Positions 24,136-32,540 are shown, counted from the stretch's first letter. The stretch: 36,683 nucleotides of DNA from Caballeronia hypogeia (GCF_001544875.2 NZ_FCOA02000049.1:1-36683), one strand, 5' to 3'. Made by a program: numbers and translations. Notes: a model not told the origin generated them from the sequence alone.

Positions 24136-25311
24136 ATGCTCAAACCTCCTTCGTCTTCTTTGCACGTCGCCATCGTCGGGGCCGGCGTAATCGGCGCGAT
24201 GAGCGCGTGGCGTCTCGCACGGCGCGGCGTCAGGGTCACCTTGTTCGACCGCTATGCGCCCGCGCACGATCGCGGCGCGGCAGGAGGCGAAAGCCGCATC
24301 TTTCGGATTGCCTGCAAGGAAGGCGCGCGGCACGTGCCGCTGGTGCGCGAAAGCCTCGCGATGTGGCGCGAACTGGAGTCGGAGGCCGATCAGCGGCTGC
24401 TGTATCAGACCGGCGTCGCGACTGTCGGCGCGGCGCACGCGCCCGGCATGCGTGCGATCCGCGAGACGGCGGCGGAGTTTGGCCTGCGGCTCGAAGCGCT
24501 CGATCGCGCGGCTGCGTCCGGACGTTTCCCGCAGTTTCATCTCGCGCCCGAGGAGATGATGCTGTTTGATCCCGAAGGCGGCGCGCTGCGCGCCGATCTC
24601 GCGGTGCTGTGCGCGGTGGAGCGCGCGGCTGGGCTCGGTGCGAGCCTGCGCAACTACACGAGCGTCGATGCCGTCGAGTCGTTCGACGATCGCGTCGAGC
24701 TGCGCTCCGGCGATACGAAGGAGACGTTCTCCCATGTCGTGATGGCGCCGGGCGGCTGGGCTTCGTTCGATCCGGCGCTGGCCGTACTGCCGCTCGTCAC
24801 GCGGCGCATTTCGCTCGGCTGGTTCGCGCCGCGCGAGCCGGCACGCTACGACATCGGCCATTCGATCGTGCTGATGCACCTTTTCGAGAGCGGCTACTTC
24901 TACATGTTTCCGAGCATGGACGGCGCGACCGTCAAGGGCAGCTGCAACATTGACGGCTGGCCCGCCATCGATGCGCCGCAGGCCTTGCCGCGCAGCCTGC
25001 CTCCCGGCGAGCTGGCGCATCTGTGCGACGCCGCGGCAGCGGTCGCGCCGGGCTTGCGCCGGGATCCGGTGCGCATTGGCGTCTACATGGATGCGTATAC
25101 GCCCGACGACGAGGGCCTGCTCGGCTGCGTGCCAGGCGCGAAGGGTTCGCGGACGCTCGTCGCGACCGGCTTCTCGGGACACGGCTTCAAGTTCTCGCCG
25201 GCGATCGGCGAGGCGGTGGCGCGGCTCATCGTGGAAGGCGAAGCGGGGCCTCAGGTCGCGCATCTGGATGTCGCCCGGTTCCAGGGGATGCCGGCCTCCT
25301 CGACGCGCTGA
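24136..25311 (+). CDS. Sarcosine-oxidase-like FAD-dependent oxidoreductase (391 aa)
   Basis: DAO/MSOX-fold flavoenzyme. The FAD-binding motif VAIVGAGVIGAMSAWRLARR is at 11-30. ESRIFR retains the two active-site Arg of monomeric sarcosine oxidase (here Arg54 and Arg57), Lys267 in TVKGSC matches the oxygen-activating Lys, and TGFSGHGFKFSPAIGE (344-359) is the family C-terminal hallmark. The Cys that binds FAD covalently in MSOX/MTOX (C-x-Y-T-x-TPD) is replaced by Tyr317 in VYMDAYTPDD. FAD is therefore probably non-covalent, and the activity may be a dehydrogenase instead of an oxidase. The expected reaction is oxidation of an N-substituted amino acid. It is the last structural gene of the cluster, with no strong ribosome site visible. 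Confidence 0.85.
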   Translation: MLKPPSSSLHVAIVGAGVIGAMSAWRLARRGVRVTLFDRYAPAHDRGAAGGESRIFRIACKEGARHVPLVRESLAMWRELESEADQRLLYQTGVATVGAAHAPGMRAIRETAAEFGLRLEALDRAAASGRFPQFHLAPEEMMLFDPEGGALRADLAVLCAVERAAGLGASLRNYTSVDAVESFDDRVELRSGDTKETFSHVVMAPGGWASFDPALAVLPLVTRRISLGWFAPREPARYDIGHSIVLMHLFESGYFYMFPSMDGATVKGSCNIDGWPAIDAPQALPRSLPPGELAHLCDAAAAVAPGLRRDPVRIGVYMDAYTPDDEGLLGCVPGAKGSRTLVATGFSGHGFKFSPAIGEAVARLIVEGEAGPQVAHLDVARFQGMPASSTR

Positions 25312-25366
25312 TGCTGTTTCCGCGTTCGGTAAAATGCAGCGCTATTAACGTCACACAGGGAGTCCG

Positions 25367-26074
25367 ATGATGGCAGAGTCGCCTGTCGAGGCACGCGACG
25401 TACCGTCGTCGCTCAGGTTCGAAGAGATGCTCGCGGCCAAGGCGCTGGACCGGTCGTTGTCGAAACGCGAGCGCACGCGCTATGTCTTCGTGACAATCGC
25501 CGCGCGTTTTCTTCAGGACAACCCCGCGCAGAATCCGACCGTCGAATATTTGCTCGAGCAGTCGGGTCTCGCGCGCAGCACGTTCTACAACCACTTCAAG
25601 GATATCGAGAGCTGTGTCTTCGAAGTGCTGAACATGTTCTTCGAGTACATCGAGGGCAGCCGCGTGAGCAGCTCGCGGCACCTGCCGGCCTACGATGCCA
25701 TTCTGGAGGCGAACCTGTGGTACTCGCGGGCCTATGCGTCGAATGCGAACCTGTTCACGGCCATTCATCGCAATGCCGAACTGTGCAAGATCCGGGAGCA
25801 GCGCAACGACCAGTGGGCGATGAAGGTCGTGCACGTCTCCGGGCGGCGGCGCGGGCGCGAGTTCACGGGGGCCGAGCGGATCGAGTATGCCGGGACCATC
25901 CGCATCCTGATCACGATGACCATCGAAACGCTGAGCGAGCGTTACATCAAGAACGATGCGCTGATCAGCGAGGCCTTCCCTGATCCCGACGACATCGCAA
26001 AGAAGATCAGCGCGATCTGGCATGAAGTGATGAAGCGGTACGAGGTGGGAACGGAAGCGGGACGGCTTGAATGA
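25367..26074 (+). CDS. TetR-family transcriptional regulator (235 aa)
   Basis: The N-terminal helix-turn-helix is NPTVEYLLEQSGLARSTFYN then HFKDIESC (about residues 51-78), the standard TetR pattern ending in FYxHFxxKexL-like residues. The C-terminal region is helical and variable, as expected for an effector-binding domain. Start codons ATG 25367 and 25370 are adjacent, with GGGAG 4-8 nt upstream; 25367 is listed. It follows the FAD enzyme by 55 nt on the same strand. It probably regulates the cluster at 14929-26074, but its binding site is not identified. Confidence 0.85.
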   Translation: MMAESPVEARDVPSSLRFEEMLAAKALDRSLSKRERTRYVFVTIAARFLQDNPAQNPTVEYLLEQSGLARSTFYNHFKDIESCVFEVLNMFFEYIEGSRVSSSRHLPAYDAILEANLWYSRAYASNANLFTAIHRNAELCKIREQRNDQWAMKVVHVSGRRRGREFTGAERIEYAGTIRILITMTIETLSERYIKNDALISEAFPDPDDIAKKISAIWHEVMKRYEVGTEAGRLE

Positions 26075-26827
26075 CGTGTGGCGTCGAAATGGACGAAGAT
26101 CGAAGTCCATGATCGTGAAGTGCAATTGCATCGAGCCACGGGTGGCATTGCCCACATAGACTCGCGACGCGCGATGTACGTTCCTCGAACCAGCCATGCA
26201 AAGAGCGGTTGATCTGGCCAACTCACGGAGGTGCGTACGGCGGGCGCGGGGTCGATGGACCTCGGGGGCCGCTGTGGTGTCTCGGATCCATCGTTCTGCG
26301 TCGGTCAGCAAACTGGCGCACTGTTTCGTTCGCCAGCACGTGGCGTCCCTCGACCGGATGGCAATTCAGCGTGCGCAAAGCGTTGATACGAGGCAATTCG
26401 CAGGTACACAAAGTAGGGCTCTCCTCGAAGGCCTGGGAATCGTGCCGCTTGCGCACGACACCGTCGCTAATAGGCATCCGTCGAATCAGCAGCCGGAATG
26501 AGAACGTCCGAGACGCGCCGGGATACTTGAACGGATGGCCGTTATGCAAGCAATTTCGGCCATCCTGTCAGCGGCCCGTCGAACGGTAGGAGAGGGTCGG
26601 GAGTGCCCACTGGCGACTGGCCGCTTCCGGGAAGCGGAATTCCACCGACCGCTTTCCTGCGATGAATCTGGAAAGCGGGCTTACGCAACCCGACCCGTAG
26701 GAGCCGTTCGTCACGAGCGCGTGCCAATGGCGGCTTCGAGGGTGCAACGGTCGTCGATGTCACAATCGAAAGCGATGGCAGGTCGGCTGAACCGGCCTTC
26801 CGCCCCATCTGGCGCCGGACCTGCTGA
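26075..26827. other. 753-bp gene-free spacer
   Basis: No supported gene. A minus-strand stretch near 26085-26190 reads RVYVGNATRGSMQLHFTIMD, which looks like a protein fragment but is not recognised. The rest resembles the degenerate spacer sequence seen elsewhere in the window. Confidence 0.4.
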
Positions 26828-27760
26828 CTAGCGTGGTTTCAATTGCTCGACAACATACTGGCTGACGATCAGATCCAGGTGCGCACCGCCGGCATTCTTG
26901 TACACCGTCCTGTCCGTTGCCGAGCGATGGAACGCCGTCATCCGGCACAGATCGAACAGATCGCCTTCGATATCACGCTCCCGAATCACGCCCGCTTGCA
27001 GCGGGATTTGAATGTCCCCCGACTGAACGGCACTCTGGCGGTCGTCCACGAAGATCCGTGCACCGCGGAACACATCGCAATCGGCCTCCTGCATGTCGGG
27101 CCGGTATCCCCCCACCAGATCGACATGCGTACCAGGACGAACGCACTCGCCCCGGATCACGGGCGTGGATGCGCTGGTGGCGGCCGTAATGATGTCTGCG
27201 CGGGCGACTGCGGCATCGAGGTCCTCGACAATGCTGGCCCGGATGTTTCTTGCCTCAAGCGCCGAGCGCGCGGCTTCAAGTTTTGACGGCGTGCGATTCC
27301 ACAGCAACACTTCGCGAATGGAAGGCCGAATGTGCAGATAAGCGTCCGTCAACGACCGTGCAACCGGACCCGCGCCCAGCACCAGCAGGACCTCGCTGTG
27401 CTCGCTGGACAGCATGCGGGCCGCCAGCGCGGAATCGGCCGCGGTTTTCCATCGCGTGATTTCGGGGCCGTCCAGCATCGCGACGAGCCCCTTGGTGCGC
27501 TCGTCCAGGACCAGAAACGCGGCCTGCTCCGACGGCAGCGGCGGGACGGCAGCGCAATTGGCCGGATGGATCGACGCGATCTTGACCCCGGCGCCCCTGC
27601 CCGGCAGGATCACGCCCCGGCTGAACAGGCCGAAGCTCGAATCCCCGATGAAGTAGCTGCCGCCGCTGGGCCGGGCACCCGCGTGACCGCGGTGCAACGC
27701 GTCGAGAACGCCGGACCAGTCGAGTACCGACTGGATCTGCTGCGCGGAAATGATCTGCAT
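26828..27760 (-). CDS. Ornithine cyclodeaminase/mu-crystallin-family reductase (310 aa)
   Basis: The Rossmann motif LVLGAGPVARSLTDAYL and the following LLWNRTPSKLEAA are typical of the OCD/mu-crystallin family. Other markers are GVKIASIHPANCA near the N-terminus, TAATSASTPVIRGE and GTHVDLVGGYRPDMQE. Members include ornithine cyclodeaminase and NAD(P)H-dependent delta1-pyrroline-2-carboxylate reductase. Because the gene lies 11 nt after a proline-racemase-superfamily enzyme, reduction of delta1-pyrroline-2-carboxylate to L-proline is the likeliest role. ATG 27760 is chosen because the upstream frame extension overlaps the racemase-family gene. Same operon and same probable LysR control. Confidence 0.87.
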   Translation of the reverse strand: MQIISAQQIQSVLDWSGVLDALHRGHAGARPSGGSYFIGDSSFGLFSRGVILPGRGAGVKIASIHPANCAAVPPLPSEQAAFLVLDERTKGLVAMLDGPEITRWKTAADSALAARMLSSEHSEVLLVLGAGPVARSLTDAYLHIRPSIREVLLWNRTPSKLEAARSALEARNIRASIVEDLDAAVARADIITAATSASTPVIRGECVRPGTHVDLVGGYRPDMQEADCDVFRGARIFVDDRQSAVQSGDIQIPLQAGVIRERDIEGDLFDLCRMTAFHRSATDRTVYKNAGGAHLDLIVSQYVVEQLKPR

Positions 27761-27771
27761 GCGTACCGTCC

Positions 27772-28830
27772 CTACTGTTTCGGCCAGATGTCCCCAAGGG
27801 TGTAGCCCTCGGGAAAGGGGTCGTCGTGATCCAGCACGATGGTGTGGATGCCATGGATCCAGCTGGTCCCGGCCAGCGTCGGCACCACCGCCGCTTGCTC
27901 GCCGATGCGGGTCGTCTCCTCCAGGCGACCGGTGAACACGGTACCCAGGATTCCCTGGTGCCGGAAGTCCTGGTGCAGTGGCAGTTCGCCCTTGGCATGC
28001 AGCACAGCCATCTTGGCGCAGGTGCCGGTCCCGCAGGGGCAGCGGTCGATCGCGCCGGTCCAGGTGGCCGGATCGTCCCACGAGAGCGGCCCGGTCGGCA
28101 TGGTGACCGCGTTCTTCCAGTCGGCCCGCGGGTCGTCGGTGGGTCCCGAGAGCTGGGAAATCGTGATGCCAACGCCCGGATAATCGGGGTGCGCAACGGG
28201 CAGCTGCTCGATGGCGGCCTGCCGGATCATGGCCGAGACCCGCGCGATCTCCTTGCCATGCTCGGGCTTCAGTTCGAGCCCCGGAAACTGTCGCACGTCG
28301 GCAATGGCGTAGAACATGCCGCCCCAGCCCACATCCACCCGCACCTTGCCCAGGTGCGGGACATCGATGACCGCATCCAGGTGCGCAGCAAAGGCCGGTA
28401 CGTTCCTGAACTTCACGCTCTTGACCTTGCCGTCCTTGCACTCGGCGGTGATGCGGATCAGGCCGGCCGGCGCCTCCAGAGTCAGTTCGGTCACCGGCTC
28501 CTGCATGGGCAGCATGCCCATTTCCAGCAGCACGGTGGCCACGGAGATGGTGTTGCCGCCTGACATCATCGGGTATTCCACCTGCTCGAGGATGATGTAG
28601 CCGGCGTCCGCCTCCGGGTGACAGGGCGGCACGACTATATTGCAACAGTGGGCCGGATAGCCGCGCGGCTCGCGCAGAAGCAGCTTGCGCAGTCCGTCGT
28701 CATTGGCCTCCAGCCATTTCATCTTGGCCTGGACGGTGTCGCCGGGAATATGCGGGATGCCGCCGGTCACGACGCGCATGGGAATACCCGAGTGGGTTTC
28801 CACCGCATGGATGCTTCGCTTGAAACCCAT
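27772..28830 (-). CDS. Proline racemase-superfamily enzyme, Ser/Cys type (352 aa)
   Basis: Superfamily fold and motifs are clear: the start HAVETHSGIPMRVVTGGIP, the first catalytic loop EYPMMSGGNTISVATVLLEM (85-104) and the second catalytic loop DRCPCGTGTCAKM. In proline racemase and most 4-hydroxyproline 2-epimerases both loops carry a catalytic Cys (MCGHGT and PCGTGT). Here the first is Ser90 and the second is Cys266. Ser/Cys members are, to my knowledge, tied to hydroxyproline epimerase or trans-3-hydroxyproline dehydratase activity. The adjacent OCD-family reductase supports a dehydratase/reductase pair converting trans-3-hydroxyproline to proline. ATG 28830 follows AGAGGA. Which reaction applies remains an inference. 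Confidence 0.85.
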   Translation of the reverse strand: MGFKRSIHAVETHSGIPMRVVTGGIPHIPGDTVQAKMKWLEANDDGLRKLLLREPRGYPAHCCNIVVPPCHPEADAGYIILEQVEYPMMSGGNTISVATVLLEMGMLPMQEPVTELTLEAPAGLIRITAECKDGKVKSVKFRNVPAFAAHLDAVIDVPHLGKVRVDVGWGGMFYAIADVRQFPGLELKPEHGKEIARVSAMIRQAAIEQLPVAHPDYPGVGITISQLSGPTDDPRADWKNAVTMPTGPLSWDDPATWTGAIDRCPCGTGTCAKMAVLHAKGELPLHQDFRHQGILGTVFTGRLEETTRIGEQAAVVPTLAGTSWIHGIHTIVLDHDDPFPEGYTLGDIWPKQ

Positions 28831-28878
28831 GTGCTGATTTCCTCTTACGTCCCGCCGCCCCTGTGCGGCGTGAAGAGG

Positions 28879-28907
28879 AATTTATGCCGGTTTCGCCGCA
28901 AACTTAA
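28879..28907 (-). promoter_or_regulatory. Candidate promoter of the hydroxyproline operon
   Basis: On the minus strand TTAAGT (28907-28902) and TAAATT (28884-28879) are spaced by 17 bp. They are weak boxes, as is usual for activator-dependent promoters. The predicted transcription start near 28872 leaves a ~42-nt leader before ATG 28830. Confidence 0.5.
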
Positions 28908-28927
28908 GCGACATTTCCTCTGGCATT

Positions 28928-28948
28928 CCTTCAACTTTTAGTTGAAGG
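28928..28948 (-). promoter_or_regulatory. Perfect 9-bp inverted repeat, candidate LysR operator
   Basis: CCTTCAACT (28928-28936) and AGTTGAAGG (28940-28948) flank TTT and overlap the last codons and stop of the lysR gene. The repeat is centred about 66 bp upstream of the predicted start of the hydroxyproline operon, the usual position of the LysR recognition site. It could also fold as a hairpin at the lysR 3' end, but no T-run follows. Confidence 0.55.
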
Positions 28949-29905
28949 TTGTACGGCGAGTTGCTGCTTGATCCATTGGCTGAATCGTTTGCACACGCTG
29001 GCGTCCACCTTGTCTTTCCGCACGGAGAGGTAATGGCCGCGATTCCTCATGACGGTCTTGTGCGGCAGCGGACGCACCAGATCGCCGCTGTCGACCAGGT
29101 GTCCGACGAGATGATGCCAGCCCAGGGTCACCCCCTGATGCGCCAGGGCCAGCTGCACGATGGCCGGATAATCATTGCTGGTGAAGAGCTGCCGCGGGAT
29201 ATCGGCGCGCCAGCTGGTATCCACGTCGTGAAGCGCCAGCCAGACTTTCCAGTCGATGTGCTCGGAAATCTGCGAGCGACCGTAAGCGCTGAGATCCAGC
29301 AGCGACATGTCGAGCAATCCTTTGGGTGCCGCGATCGGGCCATGGCGCTGCAGATATTGCGGAGTGCAAACCGGATAGACCTCGTCGTCGAACAAGTGCT
29401 CACTCTCGTATCCCTCGCGCAAGCTGGCCAGCTTCGCGATGTACACGTCCGGTTGCACGCCTGCTTCCATCGAGATGAAATTCTGCGTAGCCAGCACGGT
29501 GAGTTCGATGTCCGGAGCGTCCTGAAGGAATTCGGGCAGCCTCCGATGGAGCCACAGCGCAGAAAACGCGGGCGAACAGCAGACGATCAGGGTCTGCCTG
29601 GCGGGAATTTTCTTGCGCAGGCGCTCGGCGGCCTGATGAATATTGATCAGCGAAAGCTGCGCGGCATCCTTGAACATCTCGCCATCGGCCGTCAATGCGA
29701 CGGTTCTGCCCGAGCGGACAAATAGCGCCGTCCCGAGGTAGTCCTCCAGTTCCCGCACCTGCTTGCTGACGGCCGCCGGGGTCACGCTCAGTGCGTTGGC
29801 TGCCCCCGTGAAACTGCTGAACTTGGCGGCCGCGAGAAATGACTTGATGGCCCGCAGCGAAAGCGCGCCGACCAGGGTTTCGCTGATTTCGAATTGAGGC
29901 GCCAT
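28931..29905 (-). CDS. LysR-family transcriptional regulator (324 aa)
   Basis: The N-terminal winged helix is SLRAIKSFLAAAKFSSFTGA then ANALSVTPAAVSKQVRELED (about residues 17-55), the canonical LTTR DNA-binding pattern, with FVRSGRTVALTADGE as the wing and linker. The C-terminal periplasmic-binding-like effector domain runs to the end and resembles GcvA-type regulators. It lies directly upstream of the racemase-superfamily/OCD operon in the same orientation, with a likely binding site at its own 3' end. It probably activates that operon in response to a hydroxyproline or related ligand. Confidence 0.9.
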   Translation of the reverse strand: MAPQFEISETLVGALSLRAIKSFLAAAKFSSFTGAANALSVTPAAVSKQVRELEDYLGTALFVRSGRTVALTADGEMFKDAAQLSLINIHQAAERLRKKIPARQTLIVCCSPAFSALWLHRRLPEFLQDAPDIELTVLATQNFISMEAGVQPDVYIAKLASLREGYESEHLFDDEVYPVCTPQYLQRHGPIAAPKGLLDMSLLDLSAYGRSQISEHIDWKVWLALHDVDTSWRADIPRQLFTSNDYPAIVQLALAHQGVTLGWHHLVGHLVDSGDLVRPLPHKTVMRNRGHYLSVRKDKVDASVCKRFSQWIKQQLAVQPSTKS

Positions 29906-30359
29906 GACTGTGTCGATCGGTCTGAGGGAATCGGGACAGAGTCCGAAACAAGGACTTGCCCGAGATTACATGAGACAACGGCACTCTGGTTTGCCAAATC
30001 TGGATTTGGATGACCGACCGGTTTGGAGAAAGTTGTCTGACCGGAGTGGGTCGAGTTCGGCCCGATGCGGCCCGAACAAGGGGGGCCTACTTCCCTGGTT
30101 CGACGTCGGACGAGGTTCGGTAATAAGCGGTCTTCCGAATCTGCCGTCGCAAGGTACGAAAACGCTCTCAATGCCGATCTGCCGGCGCAACTGTGCGATA
30201 TCAGTAACGCGGCTTAGCGGACGGAAAAAACCGCGGCAGACCTTGTACATTTGGTGAAAGGGAGGCCCGTGCGACGGTCTTCAGGCCACGCTCCAAGGTA
30301 TCAGCAGTTGCGCTGCAATACGACGCGCGCTGAGTCTGGGGAGGTGGCTCCCGGGCTTC
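29906..30359. other. 454-bp gene-free spacer
   Basis: No supported gene and no clear repeat. The part near 29906-30020 presumably holds the lysR promoter, but I could not define it. Confidence 0.4.
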
Positions 30360-30671
30360 TCACCTGGGTTGAGACTGCTTGCACTCCGTTTCGAACCAGT
30401 GGTCGACTCGGCGCTGCGCGGCGTGTAGATCCGCTGGGTAGTTTGGGTCGTCATGCCATGGCGACGGGTTGTAGCCCGCTTTGCTCAAAGCCGAAAGCTC
30501 GCTTCGGTGTTGAGACCGCGTCCGAGGCGCGTTGCTTTTAGTCGCGGCCAGGTCACTGCACTCGGTTGGGGTTAGATGTGGGCCGCTACGCGGCGTGCCG
30601 GCAGCGGCGTATCCAGTCAGCAGGAGCGCCAACGCAGCAAGCGTCGAGCAGCTTTTCGTGAGCTTTTCCAT
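30360..30671 (-). CDS. DUF4148 secreted protein (103 aa)
   Basis: Short Burkholderiaceae-type exported protein. The N-terminal signal sequence has Lys residues followed by STLAALALLLTGYAAA. The C-terminal hallmark of DUF4148 is present: ELSALSKAGYNPSPWHDDPN then YPADLHAAQRRVDHWF and a terminal Cys-containing tail. ATG 30671 follows a GGGGGAGA ribosome site; a longer frame without a signal-like start is rejected. Function is unknown for the family. A Cys in the middle (ECSDL) and one near the end could form a disulfide. Confidence 0.8.
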   Translation of the reverse strand: MEKLTKSCSTLAALALLLTGYAAAGTPRSGPHLTPTECSDLAATKSNAPRTRSQHRSELSALSKAGYNPSPWHDDPNYPADLHAAQRRVDHWFETECKQSQPR

Positions 30672-31119
30672 GGCGCATCTCCCCCAGGCGTCCGATTGGT
30701 GTAACGCAAGCGGCGCGATGCCGCCGGTCGCGCGTAACATCCTCGCCTATTTTGCCTCAGTCCAGCCACCTGAATAGGCGCACCGCACAAAGGAAAGAAA
30801 GTCAGGTGCCAGCGCCTCGAATGACCATCGCATTTCCAAGAGGCGAAATACGCCCCGGATGTCGAGCGTCCGAGAAGCGTCGTGTTTCTGCAGATCGGGG
30901 CGGACAGCAGTCGTGCCAAGAAGCGACCGTCACCGGTCCCGTTGTTCATCCTCCCGAGTGCGGTTGTAGGTCGATCAGGGGTCACCGGCGATCCGGGAAA
31001 ACGAGCCTGAACAGGATGTGCTTCGTGCACTAGGGTTCTTACATACGCAGCGGGTGCTTCATTTGCGCAAGCTGACTGTCCAGAGTGGCTTGTCTCGATG
31101 CACGGACGGTGGTGTTCTC
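30672..31119. other. 448-bp spacer with partial dispersed repeat
   Basis: No supported gene. CCGGATGTCGAGC at about 30853 and the following ~35 bases match the region near 13073-13110. This links it to the dispersed repeat family. Confidence 0.45.
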
Positions 31120-31719
31120 ATGACACGATATCTCATCAATCTCCTGGCCGCTTTGACGCTGGGACAATGCTTGCTGCCATCGGCGGCGGTCGCGCAGGCG
31201 CCGTTGGTCGTCAAGTCGCTGGCCGAGAAAAAGGTCACAGCGTTACCGCCTGGACCACTTTTCTGGCGCATAGAAAGCTTTCCGACACGTGAGAAGGCAC
31301 AATCCGCCGCAGGTACCTGGGCACTCGTCGCCGAGTCCGGGGGCAAAGCGTGGCTGTTCACGCTGGGCCCGGCGGGCGGATCGTCCGCGGGTGGCACGAA
31401 GGTGGCCGAGGTTGGCCCCATCCCCCGATTCGATGCGCCGCAGTACCTGCTCAGGATCAATGAGGCTAGCGGTGCTCCTCGCAGCACGACGCCTGTGCAT
31501 ACCCACCCGGGCTCGGAGACGTTCTTTGTTCTAACCGGAGCTCAAAGCGTTCGTACCTCGGACGGGGCGATGGTCGTCACGGCCGGCCATGCCGAGCCCG
31601 GCCACGGCGCTGGTGTGCCGATGCAAGTCTCGTCTAGCGGCTCCACGGATCTGCACGCCCTGGTGCTGTTCGTACTCGACGCCAACAAGCCGTTTTCGAC
31701 TCCCGCAAATTTCCCTTAA
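31120..31719 (+). CDS. Periplasmic cupin-domain protein (199 aa)
   Basis: The N-terminal signal peptide MTRYLINLLAALTLGQCLLP ends near VAQA (about residue 27). The mature protein contains a cupin core: PVHTHPGSETFFVLTGAQSV supplies the His-His-Glu metal ligands of motif 1 (HTHPGSE), and the segment around GHAEPGHGAGVP probably forms motif 2. Single cupins have many roles, from binding small molecules to isomerisation or dioxygenation, so the reaction is not assigned. ATG 31120 is chosen because the signal peptide starts there; the ribosome site is weak. It is followed by the ModA-like gene after 62 bp on the same strand. Confidence 0.78.
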   Translation: MTRYLINLLAALTLGQCLLPSAAVAQAPLVVKSLAEKKVTALPPGPLFWRIESFPTREKAQSAAGTWALVAESGGKAWLFTLGPAGGSSAGGTKVAEVGPIPRFDAPQYLLRINEASGAPRSTTPVHTHPGSETFFVLTGAQSVRTSDGAMVVTAGHAEPGHGAGVPMQVSSSGSTDLHALVLFVLDANKPFSTPANFP

Positions 31720-31781
31720 GCAGAGGCGTCCAGGTCAACGCCTACCGACCAGCACCGGAAGTCCGCCCAAAGGGGCAAACC

Positions 31782-32540
31782 ATGAACGCAAGCCTTAAGC
31801 GCCTCGGCCTGAGCACATTCCTGGCCGGCGCACTATCTATGTTCACAGCAACAGTTCAAGCAGCGGACATCCTGGTCATGAGCGACAGCCCCCTCGAGCC
31901 TGCATTGACCAAGGTGGCGGATCTTTATCGCCAGCAGACCCACAACCAGGTCATCCTAGTATTCGCTCCTTCGCCCGTCGTGAAGAAAAGGATTGAGGGC
32001 GGCGAAATGGCCGACGTAGTTATCGTTCAACCGGACTTTGCTGACGATCTCACAGAATCTGGCAAGGTAGGCGCCGGAGACAGACCGATCATTGCTCACG
32101 TTGGCGTCGGGCTCGGTAACCGCAAGGACGCTCCAGCGTACGATATTTCGACCGTCGAGAAATTCAAGAAGACCTTGCTCGGTGCAGACATCATTGTCTT
32201 TAACAGTGTCAAGTCCGGACAGGCCTTCGCAAACGCGCTCGAGCGGCTCGGACTCGCAGAAACGTTGAAGCCAAAGATTGTGCGTACGGCACCCAATGGG
32301 ATCTTTGAACCCGTGTTAAAGGGCAAGGGCAACGACATAGTGGCGGGCACGATACCTCTCATCGCGACAACACCTGGCATCAAGCTCCTTGGACCGCTTC
32401 CCGGCGATCTTCAGAGCACTCTCACATACACCGCTGTTCTCTTGCGGAACACCTCACAGCGTGACACGGCCGAAGGGTTCATCAAGTTCCTGACGTCGCC
32501 ACAGGCAAAGGAGATTTTCGCGGCAAATGGCGCTAGGTGA
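31782..32540 (+). CDS. ModA-like periplasmic substrate-binding protein (252 aa)
   Basis: The signal peptide (MNASLKRLGLSTFLAGALSM onward) ends at VQA/ADI near residue 28. The mature part resembles the molybdate-binding ModA/extracellular solute-binding family: ILVMSDSPLEPALTKVADLY, EGGEMADVVIVQPDFADDL, FNSVKSGQAFANALERLGL and a C-terminal AEGFIKFLTSPQAKEIFAAN. ATG 31782 follows AAAGGGG. No ModB or ModC genes are nearby, so it is an orphan binding protein, perhaps sensing or working with a distant transporter. Pairing with the upstream periplasmic cupin is suggested by distance and strand only. Confidence 0.82.
   Translation: MNASLKRLGLSTFLAGALSMFTATVQAADILVMSDSPLEPALTKVADLYRQQTHNQVILVFAPSPVVKKRIEGGEMADVVIVQPDFADDLTESGKVGAGDRPIIAHVGVGLGNRKDAPAYDISTVEKFKKTLLGADIIVFNSVKSGQAFANALERLGLAETLKPKIVRTAPNGIFEPVLKGKGNDIVAGTIPLIATTPGIKLLGPLPGDLQSTLTYTAVLLRNTSQRDTAEGFIKFLTSPQAKEIFAANGAR

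Noticed and set aside
26223..26549. Minus-strand 108-codon open frame in the spacer before the OCD-family gene
   Set aside because: No recognisable family, no ribosome site and biased composition. Treated as non-coding.
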